Below, piece after piece: positions 9,503 to 18,708 of a stretch of DNA of 64,000 nt. The notes beneath the pieces are model-generated. The model searched no databases. It was not told the DNA's origin and was given only the letters and a program-made list of their open reading frames with translations. Made by a program: the position numbers and the translations under genes. Position 1 is the first letter of the stretch, and every line of letters starts with the position of its first letter. Source of the stretch: Pseudomonas arcuscaelestis (GTDB lineage: Bacteria; Pseudomonadota; Gammaproteobacteria; Pseudomonadales; Pseudomonadaceae); NCBI RefSeq assembly GCF_016881005.1, contig NZ_JACOPV010000002.1, positions 372,001 through 436,000 of the forward strand, in the 5' to 3' direction.

Positions 9503-10537
9503 CTAGTAATTATGTCGGGAAAGCAATACAGGGGCCTGCGTCCCGGTCGACGGCGCAAACCAGTCGCGCATACGCCGATAAAGGCGCTTTTCCAGCAACT
9601 GATAGCTGGCCCAGGACCACAGCGCAATCAACGGCACGCACACGCTGAATACCGCGTAGGGATTCAAGTGCAACCGTTGGCTGGCAAACCAACCGGCGTA
9701 AAGCACCAGCACATGCACCAGGTACACCGAATACGAGCAATCGCCCAGGGCCTTGAGCACGCGGTTGTCCTTGAAATAAGGTTCCAGCGATACACACGCC
9801 AGCACTATCAACGCACTCGGCAAGCCCCAATGCAGCAAGCGCTGCGAGGCGTCGAGAAAGTGAATCGCCACGCCCGCCGCCAACAGGATTGCCATTGGCA
9901 ACCACACCCCCTGGGCGATCCAGCCCCGGCGATAGAGCACGCCAACACCGATGCCCAGCAGAAACTCATAGACAATGTTGTTGCGGTAGAAGTGATTGAG
10001 CAAACCGACACGGGTCAGCACTTCACTGACCAGCAATAGCGCAGCTGCCACCAGCAACAACCGGTGCTGCTGACGCACCAGAAACACCAGTGAGAACAGC
10101 AAGTAGAAGAACATCTCGTAGTTCAGCGTCCAGCCGACGTTCAAGGTTGGGTACTGCCCATACCCTCCGGGGTTTTGCGCAGGAATGAACAACAGCGACA
10201 AGATAAAATGCTCAAGATCAAGGGCCTGGTGCGGCATCCACTGCCGGGCAGTGAGCAACAGCAAGCCCATCAATGCCGTGTAAAACCAATAGGCCGGGAC
10301 AATGCGCAATGCTCTATTGAGCAAAAATCGCGTGGGTTCAATGGCTTTGTCGCAGGTCGAGAGGTAGATCACCAGCCCGCTGATAACAAAGAAAACATCC
10401 ACCCCCACCGCGCCGCGCTCTACCAGAAAGCGACCGATCGGCCCACTGGCGTGGAAGTCGAAAAAGATTTGCATGAAGTGATGGCAAACCACCACCCAGG
10501 CAGCAAGTGCCCTTAAGGCCTGAAGCGAAAACAACAT
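9503..10537 (-). CDS. membrane acyltransferase (acyltransferase family 3)
   Basis: A 344-residue polytopic membrane protein of the OafA/NodX-like acyltransferase-3 family, which moves acyl groups onto sugars, exopolysaccharides or peptidoglycan at the inner membrane. It begins MLFSLQALRALAAWVVVCHH with the family arginine-histidine spacing, then GVDVFFVISGLVIY and RALRIVPAYW. About ten hydrophobic segments are visible. It has no extra SGNH domain. The acceptor cannot be told from sequence; cti lies upstream on the same strand but is separated by a hairpin, so a joint operon is doubtful. Confidence 0.85.
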   Translation of the reverse strand: MLFSLQALRALAAWVVVCHHFMQIFFDFHASGPIGRFLVERGAVGVDVFFVISGLVIYLSTCDKAIEPTRFLLNRALRIVPAYWFYTALMGLLLLTARQWMPHQALDLEHFILSLLFIPAQNPGGYGQYPTLNVGWTLNYEMFFYLLFSLVFLVRQQHRLLLVAAALLLVSEVLTRVGLLNHFYRNNIVYEFLLGIGVGVLYRRGWIAQGVWLPMAILLAAGVAIHFLDASQRLLHWGLPSALIVLACVSLEPYFKDNRVLKALGDCSYSVYLVHVLVLYAGWFASQRLHLNPYAVFSVCVPLIALWSWASYQLLEKRLYRRMRDWFAPSTGTQAPVLLSRHNY

Positions 10538-10611
10538 CCGGATACCTGCGCCTGAATCCTACTCAAGCCCCGCTTGAGGGCGGGGCCGTGTAAGGGTTCG
10601 GACCGCAGGCA

Positions 10612-10640
10612 GCCGGGAAAGGTCAGGTGACCTTCCCGGC
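10612..10640 (-). terminator. hairpin downstream of cti
   Basis: An inverted repeat GCCGGGAAAGGTCA / TGACCTTCCCGGC with one bulged A lies 9 bp past the cti stop. A second GC-rich hairpin (CCCCGC-TTGAGG-GCGGGG) lies about 30 bp further on. No T-run follows, so termination strength is uncertain. Confidence 0.5.
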
Positions 10641-10648
10641 GGTCGCTT

Positions 10649-12949
10649 TCAGAGGTTCTCGTAGCGGTTCATATCCAGAACGCCCTCTTCCACCGCATCA
10701 GTCTCTTTGATGTAACGGCTGAGGTCGTGAAAGTATTGCCAGAACTGCGGGTGGCTACGACGCACCCCCCAGCGCATGACCACGCGCTCGAATTTGCCAG
10801 TGTCGTCACGAGCGGCTTCCAGGTCCTCGACAAACTCCGGCACGTCGGCGGCTGGCACGTTGAACATAAAATTCGGATAGCTGCTAAGCACACCGGGGTA
10901 CAGCGTCAAGGTATCGAGGCCCGGTTGATAGCGGTAAGCCTCACCCAGCATGAAGGCAACGTTGCTGTGCGCACGGTTGCGCAGCAGGCTGTAGACCAGA
11001 CGCTGACCATCCTTGCCTTCGATGCGCAACAGGGTCGCCTCGGGCAGTTGGCCAATGACCTTGAGCCCGGCTGCCGGACGTGACACCAGGCGACTCAGGG
11101 TTTGCTCGACGCCACGAAACTCTTCGTTCATCTGTGGCCGTGAGCAATACGCGCCCTGACAACGGTTGATCGGATCAGGCGCAGCGTTGAGGCTGCCGGT
11201 GCGCTGGATCAGCTTCAAGCCGAAATCACGCTTGGGATCGGTTGCGTCAAGCTTTAATGCAGTTGGGGTGTCGGTATCGATGTCCTCATAGTCCATCCAC
11301 ATCTTCACCTTGCCACTGTTCTGGTACCAATCGCCGAGAATCGCGCTACGCGCGTCGGCGGGCATCAGGCGCAGGAAGTTGACCTCGGCACCGTTGCGGA
11401 TCAAATCGAAGTACAAGCGCGTCTGGGCTTGATGCGAGACGTTGCCATAGACGTCGAAATTGACCGCCAATTGATAGTAGGTGCGCTCAAGCAACGGATA
11501 GTCGAACAGCCAGATAGTCTTCGGAACATCGCCGATCAGGCCCTTGGTAACCGAAGCGCTGTCGAAGTGGCGGAAAATCGTCAATAAGGCATTGTCGTTA
11601 CCGGCCCACAACGTCGACCAGCTTGGCGCAGGCATATCCGCGTAGGTGTCGCGACGTAACTTCTCGTACTCGTTGCGCTTGTCGCGGTAGGCATGCCACA
11701 GGCTGATGATGCTGCCTACGTCGTCAATCTGGCCCGGCATGGCCAGCAATGGTGTCGCCTGGCCCCGGTACTCGGCATCAGTTACGTAGCGATCATGCAC
11801 CGGCTCCTGGAACAGGGCCCAGAATTGGTCGCGGATAACGTCGGTGGCAATCTGGCCACGGCAAACCGGGCCGCGGATGAACGTTCGGACGAAATACTCG
11901 GCGTTATCGAGCATGAACTGGTAGCGCGCCACGGCCGGGATCGCTTCGAAGGTTTCAAACGGGTTGGCGCGGTGGCGCGGGCCGTAGCCTGGCAGCGCGG
12001 TGGCATGCCAGTCGCCGCTATAAAACAGCTGTTTGACGCGTTTGAGCTTTTGCGGGCCCATCGGGTAGGTGATGTGAGTCTTGTGCACAATCACACCCTG
12101 CACCGGCATCAGCCGGTAATAAAAATCGGTGCCCGGCGGATCATTGGGACGGCGCGTTGCAATCAAGTCGATCGGCTGGCCACTAGGCGTACGCGAACGC
12201 ACCCACTGAAAGAAATGCCCCGGCTCCCCACCAACAAAATAGATGTGGGCAAGGAACAAATGTTCGTATAGCCAGCGCCCAACCAGCGCCTCGGTAGACC
12301 CCGGACGGTTGAGCAGTGCTTCCCAATCCGCGATCTGCGCAGCTTCAGTGCCACTGGCTTGAATCGGGTTGCTCTCCACTGGCGCACCGGCTGCCAACCA
12401 ACGCTGGAGGGTCTGGTACTCGGCGTCGGTGAGGCCTGTGACGGCCAGCGGCATACCTTCTTTTGGATGGGCGCCAGCATAAGCGTCGAATTCACCGGGC
12501 TGCGGGCACATATTGTTGCGGTTAAGGCCTAACACAATGTCTTCGGGCAGCTTGGCATTGGGCGTCAACGGGGTCTTGTGGCCCAATTCGAGCATTCGCG
12601 CCATCAGCGCAGCCTGGCTGCCCTGATTGTCGAGCACCGAATAGAAACCCTTGCGTTGCCAGGCCTCGGTGTTATGGGCGTCGTAGAACAGCCGTGTTGG
12701 CGCGACGGCGGTACTGCGATCGCCCTGATAGACCGGCACCTTTGAAGCGCCGCGCGAAGCGCCTTCGGCACTGCCCAGGTTCAGTTGGCAGGCCGCATCG
12801 TTGCAGGCATGGCAGGCAACGCACTTTTGCGTGAAGATCGGTTGAACATCCCGGGTATATGAAATAGCCGAGCTCGATTGTGGGGCTTGCCCAAACGCTA
12901 CGCCGCTGATGAGCAGGGCGAATGCGCCGGCAAGTAAACGATGCACCAT
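10649..12949 (-). CDS. cti: fatty acid cis/trans isomerase
   Basis: Cti converts cis-unsaturated membrane fatty acids to trans, stiffening the membrane under solvent or heat stress. The 766-residue protein starts with a Sec signal peptide (about 22 residues, ending AFGQA), and its cytochrome-c-type heme motif CVACH sits at residues 43-47, followed by further cysteines (CNDAAC). Location is periplasmic and length is typical for Pseudomonas Cti. It is divergent from metH over 157 bp. Confidence 0.95.
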   Translation of the reverse strand: MVHRLLAGAFALLISGVAFGQAPQSSSAISYTRDVQPIFTQKCVACHACNDAACQLNLGSAEGASRGASKVPVYQGDRSTAVAPTRLFYDAHNTEAWQRKGFYSVLDNQGSQAALMARMLELGHKTPLTPNAKLPEDIVLGLNRNNMCPQPGEFDAYAGAHPKEGMPLAVTGLTDAEYQTLQRWLAAGAPVESNPIQASGTEAAQIADWEALLNRPGSTEALVGRWLYEHLFLAHIYFVGGEPGHFFQWVRSRTPSGQPIDLIATRRPNDPPGTDFYYRLMPVQGVIVHKTHITYPMGPQKLKRVKQLFYSGDWHATALPGYGPRHRANPFETFEAIPAVARYQFMLDNAEYFVRTFIRGPVCRGQIATDVIRDQFWALFQEPVHDRYVTDAEYRGQATPLLAMPGQIDDVGSIISLWHAYRDKRNEYEKLRRDTYADMPAPSWSTLWAGNDNALLTIFRHFDSASVTKGLIGDVPKTIWLFDYPLLERTYYQLAVNFDVYGNVSHQAQTRLYFDLIRNGAEVNFLRLMPADARSAILGDWYQNSGKVKMWMDYEDIDTDTPTALKLDATDPKRDFGLKLIQRTGSLNAAPDPINRCQGAYCSRPQMNEEFRGVEQTLSRLVSRPAAGLKVIGQLPEATLLRIEGKDGQRLVYSLLRNRAHSNVAFMLGEAYRYQPGLDTLTLYPGVLSSYPNFMFNVPAADVPEFVEDLEAARDDTGKFERVVMRWGVRRSHPQFWQYFHDLSRYIKETDAVEEGVLDMNRYENL

Positions 12950-13011
12950 GTGCCAAGAGTCCTGGGTATTGAAAGCTTCACGATTCTACCGGTGCTGGCG
13001 GCGTGCCAACA

Positions 13012-13024
13012 TGAATGAAATTCA
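13012..13024 (+). promoter_or_regulatory. MetR-type box upstream of metH
   Basis: TGAATGAAATTCA matches the MetR consensus TGAA-N5-TTCA exactly and lies within a longer dyad (ACATGAAT-GAA-ATTCATGT, 13010-13028). A half-similar TGAAAGCTTCA lies at 12970-12980. A possible -10 (TATTAT, 13064-13069) lies about 40 bp downstream with no good -35, as expected for an activator-dependent promoter. In E. coli MetR activates metH with homocysteine. Control here is inferred. Confidence 0.6.
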
Positions 13025-13106
13025 TGTAAATCCTCGACACGTCTAAAAACCGCGCAGCTTTGTTATTATTCCGCAACTTTTGTCTTTGCCCGACCAGGTA
13101 GTCCTA

Positions 13107-16100
13107 ATGTCTGACCGCAGCGCTCGTCTCCAAGCACTCCAGCAAGCACTCAAAGAGCGCATTCTGATTCTCGATGGCGGCATGGGTACTATGATCCAAA
13201 GCTACCGCCTGGAGGAACACGACTATCGTGGCACGCGCTTCGCCGATTGGCCAAGCGATGTCAAAGGCAACAACGACCTGTTGTTGCTCTCGCGCCCCGA
13301 TGTAATTGCGGCGATCGAGAAGGCGTACCTGGACGCGGGCGCCGATATTCTCGAGACCAACACCTTCAACGCCACGCAGGTTTCCCAGGCTGACTACGGC
13401 ATGGAATCGCTGGTCTACGAATTGAACGTCGAGGGCGCCCGCATCGCGCGTCAGGTTGCCGATGCGAAAACACTGGAAACACCGGAAAAGCCGCGCTTCG
13501 TTGCCGGGGTGCTCGGCCCTACCAGCCGCACCTGCTCGATTTCTCCAGACGTCAACGACCCAGGCTATCGCAACGTTACCTTCGACCTGTTGGTAGAGAA
13601 CTACACCGAAGCGACCCGCGGCCTGATCGAAGGCGGCGCCGACCTGATCCTGATCGAGACGATCTTTGACACCCTTAACGCCAAGGCGGCAATCTTCGCC
13701 GTGCAGCAGGTGTTCGAAGAAGACGGCCTGGAACTGCCGATCATGATTTCCGGAACCATTACCGACGCCTCCGGGCGCACGCTGTCGGGACAGACCACCG
13801 AAGCCTTCTGGAACTCGGTGCGGCACGCCAACCCGATCTCGGTAGGCCTGAACTGCGCACTGGGTGCCAAGGACCTGCGTCCGTACCTGGAAGAGCTGTC
13901 GACCAAGGCTGGCACCCATGTGTCCGCGCACCCTAATGCCGGCCTGCCCAACGCTTTTGGTGAATACGACGAAACACCGGCCGAAATGGCCGCAGTGGTT
14001 GAAGAATTCGCTGCCAGTGGTTTCCTCAACATCATTGGCGGTTGCTGCGGTACCACGCCAGGCCATATCCAGGCGATTGCCGAGGCAGTGGCCAAGTACC
14101 CACCACGCGCCATTCCAGACATTCCCAAGGCTTGTCGGCTGTCGGGCCTGGAGCCGTTCACCATTGATCGCAGCTCGCTGTTCGTCAACGTCGGCGAACG
14201 GACCAACATCACCGGTTCTGCCAAGTTCGCCCGCCTGATTCGTGAAGAGAACTACACCGAAGCCCTGGAAGTCGCGCTGCAGCAGGTCGAGGCTGGCGCC
14301 CAGGTAATTGACATCAACATGGACGAAGGGATGCTTGATTCCCAGGCGGCCATGGTCAAGTTCCTCAACCTGATCGCCGGTGAACCCGACATCTCCCGTG
14401 TACCGATCATGATCGACTCCTCCAAGTGGGAGGTGATCGAGGCGGGTCTCAAGTGCATCCAGGGCAAGGGCATCGTCAACTCGATCTCGATGAAAGAAGG
14501 CGTCGAGGCCTTCAAGCATCACGCCAAACTGTGCAAACGCTACGGCGCAGCCGTGGTAGTGATGGCGTTCGACGAGGTTGGCCAGGCCGATACCGCCGCG
14601 CGCAAGCGTGAAATCTGTAAACGCAGCTACGACATCCTGGTCAATGAGGTGGGCTTCCCCCCAGAAGACATCATCTTCGACCCGAACATCTTTGCCGTGG
14701 CCACCGGCATCGAAGAGCACAACAACTATGCCGTCGACTTCATTGAAGCCTGCGCCTACATTCGCGATCACCTGCCCTACGCCCTGACCAGCGGCGGAGT
14801 GTCCAACGTGTCGTTCTCGTTCCGCGGCAACAACCCGGTGCGCGAGGCGATCCACTCGGTGTTCCTCTACCATGCGATCCAGAACGGCCTGACCATGGGG
14901 ATCGTCAACGCCGGCCAGTTGGAGATCTACGACGAGATTCCGGCGGTGCTGCGCGAGAAAGTCGAAGACGTGGTGCTCAACCGCACCCCGGAAGGCACCG
15001 ACGCCCTGCTGGCCATCGCCGACGACTACAAAGGTGGCGGCGCGGTCAAGGAAGTCGAGAATGAAGAATGGCGTTCGCTGCCCGTCGACAAGCGCCTTGA
15101 ACACGCGCTGGTCAAAGGCATCACTGCCTTTATCGTCGAAGACACCGAACTGTGCCGCCAGCAATGCGCACGGCCTATCGAGGTCATCGAAGGCCCTCTG
15201 ATGAGTGGCATGAACGTGGTGGGTGACTTGTTTGGCGCGGGCAAGATGTTCCTGCCGCAGGTCGTTAAATCGGCGCGGGTGATGAAACAGGCGGTAGCCC
15301 ACCTGATCCCGTTCATCGAACTGGAAAAAGGCGACAAACCTGAAGCCAAGGGCAAGATCCTCATGGCCACAGTCAAGGGTGACGTACACGACATTGGCAA
15401 GAACATCGTCGGCGTGGTCCTCGGCTGCAACGGCTACGACATCGTAGACCTGGGCGTAATGGTTCCGGCCGAAAAGATTCTGCAGACTGCCCGCGAGCAG
15501 AAGTGCGACATCATCGGTCTTTCCGGCTTGATCACCCCGTCGCTGGATGAAATGGTCCATGTCGCCCGGGAAATGCAGCGCCAGGACTTCCACCTGCCGC
15601 TGATGATCGGTGGTGCGACCACCTCCAAGGCGCACACGGCAGTGAAGATCGAACCCAAGTACAGCAACGATGCGGTGGTCTACGTGACCGACGCCTCGCG
15701 TGCCGTGGGCGTCGCCACGCAACTGCTGTCCAAAGAACTCAAGCCCGGTTTCGTCGAAAAGACCCGCCTGGACTACATCGAAGTACGCGAGCGTACCGCC
15801 AACCGCAGTGCCCGCACCGAACGCTTGAGCTACGAGAAATCGATCGCTGCCAAGCCGGCATACGACTGGGCAGGCTACACACCCGCGAAGCCAAGCTTCA
15901 CCGGTGTCAAAGTGCTGGAGAATATCGATCTCAACGTGCTCGCCGAGTACATCGACTGGACGCCGTTCTTCATTTCCTGGGACCTGGCAGGCAAGTACCC
16001 ACGCATTCTCACCGACGAAGTGGTCGGTGAAGCGGCCACTGCGCTGTTCAAGGATGCCCAGGAGATGCTCGCCAAGCTGATCGACGAGAAGCTGATCAGC

Positions 16101-16814
16101 GCCCGTGCGGTGTTCGGCTTCTGGCCGGCCAACCAGGTCGATCACGACGACATCGAAGTGTATGGCGAAGACGGCCAACCGTTGGCCAAACTCCACCACC
16201 TGCGCCAACAGACCATCAAACCGGACAACAAGCCGAACTTCTCCCTGGCCGACTTCGTCGCCCCGAAAGAATCCGGTATCACCGACTACGTCGGCGGCTT
16301 CATCACCACCGCAGGTATCGGTGCCGAGGAAGTGGCCAAGGCATATCAGGATAAAGGCGACGACTACAACTCGATCATGGTCAAGGCGCTTGCCGACCGC
16401 CTGGCCGAAGCCTGTGCCGAGTGGCTACACGAGCAAGTGCGCAAAGACTATTGGGGTTACGCCAAGGACGAGCACCTGGACAACGAAGCGCTGATCAAGG
16501 AACAGTACTCCGGTATCCGCCCTGCCCCGGGCTACCCGGCCTGCCCGGATCACACCGAAAAAGAAACCCTGTTCAAGCTGCTCGACGGCACCGCGATTGG
16601 CGAGACGGGCCCTAGCGGCGTGTTCCTTACCGAACACTTCGCCATGTTCCCGGCTGCGGCAGTAAGCGGCTGGTACTTCGCTCACCCACAGGCGCAATAC
16701 TTCGCGGTCGGTAAAGTCGACAAGGACCAGATTGAAAGCTACACCGTCCGCAAAGCCCAGGACCTGAGCGTGACCGAGCGCTGGCTGGCACCTAACCTGG
16801 GATATGAAAACTAA
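13107..16814 (+). CDS. metH: cobalamin-dependent methionine synthase
   Basis: MetH transfers a methyl group from methyltetrahydrofolate to homocysteine through cobalamin. The 1235-residue protein has all four modules: the homocysteine domain with zinc ligands Cys250, Cys313 and Cys314; the pterin-binding domain from about 360 ([16 protein letters not shown]); the cobalamin domain with the axial ligand His761 in [11 protein letters not shown]; and the C-terminal reactivation domain with the AdoMet motif [12 protein letters not shown]. Numbering sits three residues from the E. coli enzyme. The ATG at 13107 (MSDRSARLQ) is preferred over an in-frame TTG at 13080. No cobalamin riboswitch is visible upstream. 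Confidence 0.98.
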   Translation: MSDRSARLQALQQALKERILILDGGMGTMIQSYRLEEHDYRGTRFADWPSDVKGNNDLLLLSRPDVIAAIEKAYLDAGADILETNTFNATQVSQADYGMESLVYELNVEGARIARQVADAKTLETPEKPRFVAGVLGPTSRTCSISPDVNDPGYRNVTFDLLVENYTEATRGLIEGGADLILIETIFDTLNAKAAIFAVQQVFEEDGLELPIMISGTITDASGRTLSGQTTEAFWNSVRHANPISVGLNCALGAKDLRPYLEELSTKAGTHVSAHPNAGLPNAFGEYDETPAEMAAVVEEFAASGFLNIIGGCCGTTPGHIQAIAEAVAKYPPRAIPDIPKACRLSGLEPFTIDRSSLFVNVGERTNITGSAKFARLIREENYTEALEVALQQVEAGAQVIDINMDEGMLDSQAAMVKFLNLIAGEPDISRVPIMIDSSKWEVIEAGLKCIQGKGIVNSISMKEGVEAFKHHAKLCKRYGAAVVVMAFDEVGQADTAARKREICKRSYDILVNEVGFPPEDIIFDPNIFAVATGIEEHNNYAVDFIEACAYIRDHLPYALTSGGVSNVSFSFRGNNPVREAIHSVFLYHAIQNGLTMGIVNAGQLEIYDEIPAVLREKVEDVVLNRTPEGTDALLAIADDYKGGGAVKEVENEEWRSLPVDKRLEHALVKGITAFIVEDTELCRQQCARPIEVIEGPLMSGMNVVGDLFGAGKMFLPQVVKSARVMKQAVAHLIPFIELEKGDKPEAKGKILMATVKGDVHDIGKNIVGVVLGCNGYDIVDLGVMVPAEKILQTAREQKCDIIGLSGLITPSLDEMVHVAREMQRQDFHLPLMIGGATTSKAHTAVKIEPKYSNDAVVYVTDASRAVGVATQLLSKELKPGFVEKTRLDYIEVRERTANRSARTERLSYEKSIAAKPAYDWAGYTPAKPSFTGVKVLENIDLNVLAEYIDWTPFFISWDLAGKYPRILTDEVVGEAATALFKDAQEMLAKLIDEKLISARAVFGFWPANQVDHDDIEVYGEDGQPLAKLHHLRQQTIKPDNKPNFSLADFVAPKESGITDYVGGFITTAGIGAEEVAKAYQDKGDDYNSIMVKALADRLAEACAEWLHEQVRKDYWGYAKDEHLDNEALIKEQYSGIRPAPGYPACPDHTEKETLFKLLDGTAIGETGPSGVFLTEHFAMFPAAAVSGWYFAHPQAQYFAVGKVDKDQIESYTVRKAQDLSVTERWLAPNLGYEN

Positions 16815-16821
16815 AAGCTGC

Positions 16822-16855
16822 AAGCTGCAAGAAGCCCGGTAGCTTCTTGCAGCTT
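16822..16855. terminator. 14-bp perfect hairpin after metH
   Basis: AAGCTGCAAGAAGC and its exact complement GCTTCTTGCAGCTT flank a 6-nt loop (CCGGTA) 7 bp past the metH stop. There is no T-run on the plus strand. AAGCTGCAAG is a word frequently found in pseudomonad intergenic repeats, so it may be both a repeat element and the metH terminator. Confidence 0.6.
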
Positions 16856-16917
16856 GAAATTGAAAGCCTGTAGCTGTCACCTACAATGAGGGGGATGCCT
16901 ATTCCGAGGAGCCTCTC

Positions 16918-17136
16918 ATGGACGATCCAGTGCAAGGCAAACCACCCACCCTCTGGCAGATGCTGCAGAGCATTCTGGCAGCGGCGTTCGGCGTGCAGAG
17001 CGGCAAGAATCGCGCCCGCGATTTTACCTACGGCAAGGCCAGCCATTTTATTGCGCTGGGCACCGTCTTCACCTTGATCTTCATTCTGGTATTGGTGGGG
17101 TTGGTACAACTGGCCATGCACTTGACCGCGCGCTGA
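16918..17136 (+). CDS. DUF2970 family small membrane protein
   Basis: A 72-residue protein with one C-terminal transmembrane segment (FIALGTVFTLIFILVLVGLVQLAM). It begins MDDPVQGKPPTLWQMLQSIL and carries the AAAFGVQSGKNRARDF block typical of DUF2970. GAGGAG lies just upstream (around 16906). Members are widespread in beta- and gammaproteobacteria and have no established function. The gene follows metH after a hairpin and is convergent with a tiny membrane-protein gene. Confidence 0.85.
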   Translation: MDDPVQGKPPTLWQMLQSILAAAFGVQSGKNRARDFTYGKASHFIALGTVFTLIFILVLVGLVQLAMHLTAR

Positions 17137-17153
17137 CCCACTGACAATGCAAT

Positions 17154-17182
17154 CCGCCCACAGATGTCCATTCTGCGGGCGG
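17154..17182. terminator. hairpin between convergent small genes
   Basis: CCGCCC-A-CAGA and TCTG-C-GGGCGG form an 11-bp stem with one mismatch around a 7-nt loop. It lies between the DUF2970 gene and the convergent 37-residue ORF, fitting a shared terminator. Confidence 0.55.
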
Positions 17183-17206
17183 TCAATGCTTACGCTTGGC
17201 GTGTTG

Positions 17207-17320
17207 TCACTGGTGGCTGACCCAATACACGGCGGTCACAACAACCAGGATGATCAGACAGAGAATTGCCCAGGCATCCACACTACTGTCTGCCTTACCC
17301 GCTTTGGTCGAGTTTCCCAT
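17207..17320 (-). CDS. 37-residue single-span membrane protein
   Basis: A very short gene supported by an AAGAGG ribosome binding site 7 bp before the ATG at 17320. The product starts MGNSTKAGKADSSVDAW, a polar, lysine-containing head, followed by one strongly hydrophobic segment (ILCLIILVVVTAVYWV) and ends SHQ. That shape, N-in with a single helix near the C-terminus, fits a regulatory or stress-related small membrane protein. No family is recognised. It is convergent with the DUF2970 gene and lies just downstream of the periplasmic-binding-protein gene (ends 17407), with which it could share a transcript. Confidence 0.65.
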   Translation of the reverse strand: MGNSTKAGKADSSVDAWAILCLIILVVVTAVYWVSHQ

Positions 17321-17406
17321 TGCATCGCCTCTTGTAGTGGTTATGGGAATGCATGTCACCCGTAGCAGTTAAGTTCAGTAATGACCTTTGCTCAAGCAGG
17401 GACTTT

Positions 17407-18489
17407 TCAATAGTTGACCGGCGCGTTGAGGAACGGATACCTATAGTCCTGGGGGCGGTTCTGGGCACTGAAGCGATTGAAGTCCAGCCCGTAGTCGGCC
17501 TGGCCCTGCAATTTCAGCCAACGCCTGGCCTGCATGGGGTCGATCATCTGCAACACTGGCACTTGGTGAAACCTTTTGCCGTCTCGATCGATTGGCAGAT
17601 TCAGCGCATCATCGTGCAGTAATACCATTGCCCAACCGCCCATGGAAAAGTGCCCGCCCATCAACACGCTGAGGGTGCCGTCAATGCGCGCCTGCAACGC
17701 TTCCACGGAGCTATTGACGGCACTGAACAAGACATCCTTGCCTGGCGTGCGACCTGTTTCGACAAATGCCTGCATGACACCAAAGGCCATTTCGTCATTC
17801 GCCGACCAGACCAGATCAATGTTCGGATAGCGCTTGAGCAGTTGCTGCGCCTGCTCGTAAGCGCGCTGCTGGCCCCAACCACTGCGCACCACATGACGCA
17901 AGCGAATCTCCGGGTGTTCGGCCAAGGCCCGGCGCATACCCTGCTCGCGCAAATACGCGGCCGGGGTCGTCTTCAGGCCGGAAAACGCCAGCAACTCCAC
18001 GGGCTGCTTACCAGCCTTGCGCGTGTGCAGGGCTATCAACTCCTTGAGCATCTGATACCCGGCCTGCTCATCATTGCTCACCAGGGTGCCGAGCAGTGGC
18101 GGGTACTTGTCAGGATTTTGCTCAATCAAGCGCGCCTGGTCGGCGCTGAGGCCGTTGTTGACCAGAAACAGCTTGACCCCACTGTCGCGCGAAAGCCGAA
18201 TTATTTCCGGGGCCACATACTGCTCATTGACCAGCACCAGATAGTCTGGACGCTGCTTACCCTCAAGCACCTGGCGTGCCTGAATAAGGGCTAGTTCCGG
18301 CTGTCGCTCGCTGTATTCGATGCGCAACTGCATGCCCAGGTCTTTTGCCGCAGCCTGCATGAAGTTCGAATAGCTGACCCAAAAGGTTTCATTGGAATAG
18401 CCCGGATTGAGAAAAACCACCGATGCAGCCTGTGCCCCGGCTGCCAGCGGCAGACTCAGGCAAAGGCTTTGGCACAAGGCCTTGAGCAT
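17407..18489 (-). CDS. periplasmic sugar-binding-like protein
   Basis: A 360-residue type-1 periplasmic binding protein (Peripla_BP_4-like). A Sec signal peptide ends GAQA near residue 21, and the mature part begins SVVFLNPGYSNETFW. The hinge region holds DLVWSANDEMAFGVMQAF, typical of ribose/LuxP-like receptors. AGGAG lies 8 bp before the ATG. No ABC permease or ATPase is adjacent, so it may serve a sensor kinase, a chemoreceptor or a distant transporter. Ligand unknown. It is divergent from cysI. Confidence 0.8.
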   Translation of the reverse strand: MLKALCQSLCLSLPLAAGAQAASVVFLNPGYSNETFWVSYSNFMQAAAKDLGMQLRIEYSERQPELALIQARQVLEGKQRPDYLVLVNEQYVAPEIIRLSRDSGVKLFLVNNGLSADQARLIEQNPDKYPPLLGTLVSNDEQAGYQMLKELIALHTRKAGKQPVELLAFSGLKTTPAAYLREQGMRRALAEHPEIRLRHVVRSGWGQQRAYEQAQQLLKRYPNIDLVWSANDEMAFGVMQAFVETGRTPGKDVLFSAVNSSVEALQARIDGTLSVLMGGHFSMGGWAMVLLHDDALNLPIDRDGKRFHQVPVLQMIDPMQARRWLKLQGQADYGLDFNRFSAQNRPQDYRYPFLNAPVNY

Positions 18490-18708
18490 GTGGAGCTCTC
18501 CTGCTATTCAAAACCGTCAATTATAAACACCGTGACGGGTCAAACGGCCAAATGGCAGTCAATCTCACTTAGTCCAAATGGTTCTTTTCATATGCTAAAA
18601 CATCACTTTTGCGTATAACCGCAAACTGCTATCGTTCCTCCCGCTCCGCTTTGGGAGTGCGCGGCCGTGCGCGCGATTAGCTGCAAGCAGCTTGAGAACA
18701 GGACCCCT

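Noticed and set aside
12950..13106. Cobalamin riboswitch before metH
   Set aside because: The spacer is too short (157 bp), shared with divergent cti, and no B12-box-like sequence is visible. A MetR-type site explains control better.
13104..16208. 1034-residue open frame antisense to metH
   Set aside because: It runs opposite a fully intact metH with perfect domain motifs; long antisense frames are common in high-GC genes. It has no recognisable domain.
17147..17365. 72-residue plus-strand ORF after the DUF2970 gene
   Set aside because: It starts within the hairpin and is antisense to the better-supported 37-residue gene.
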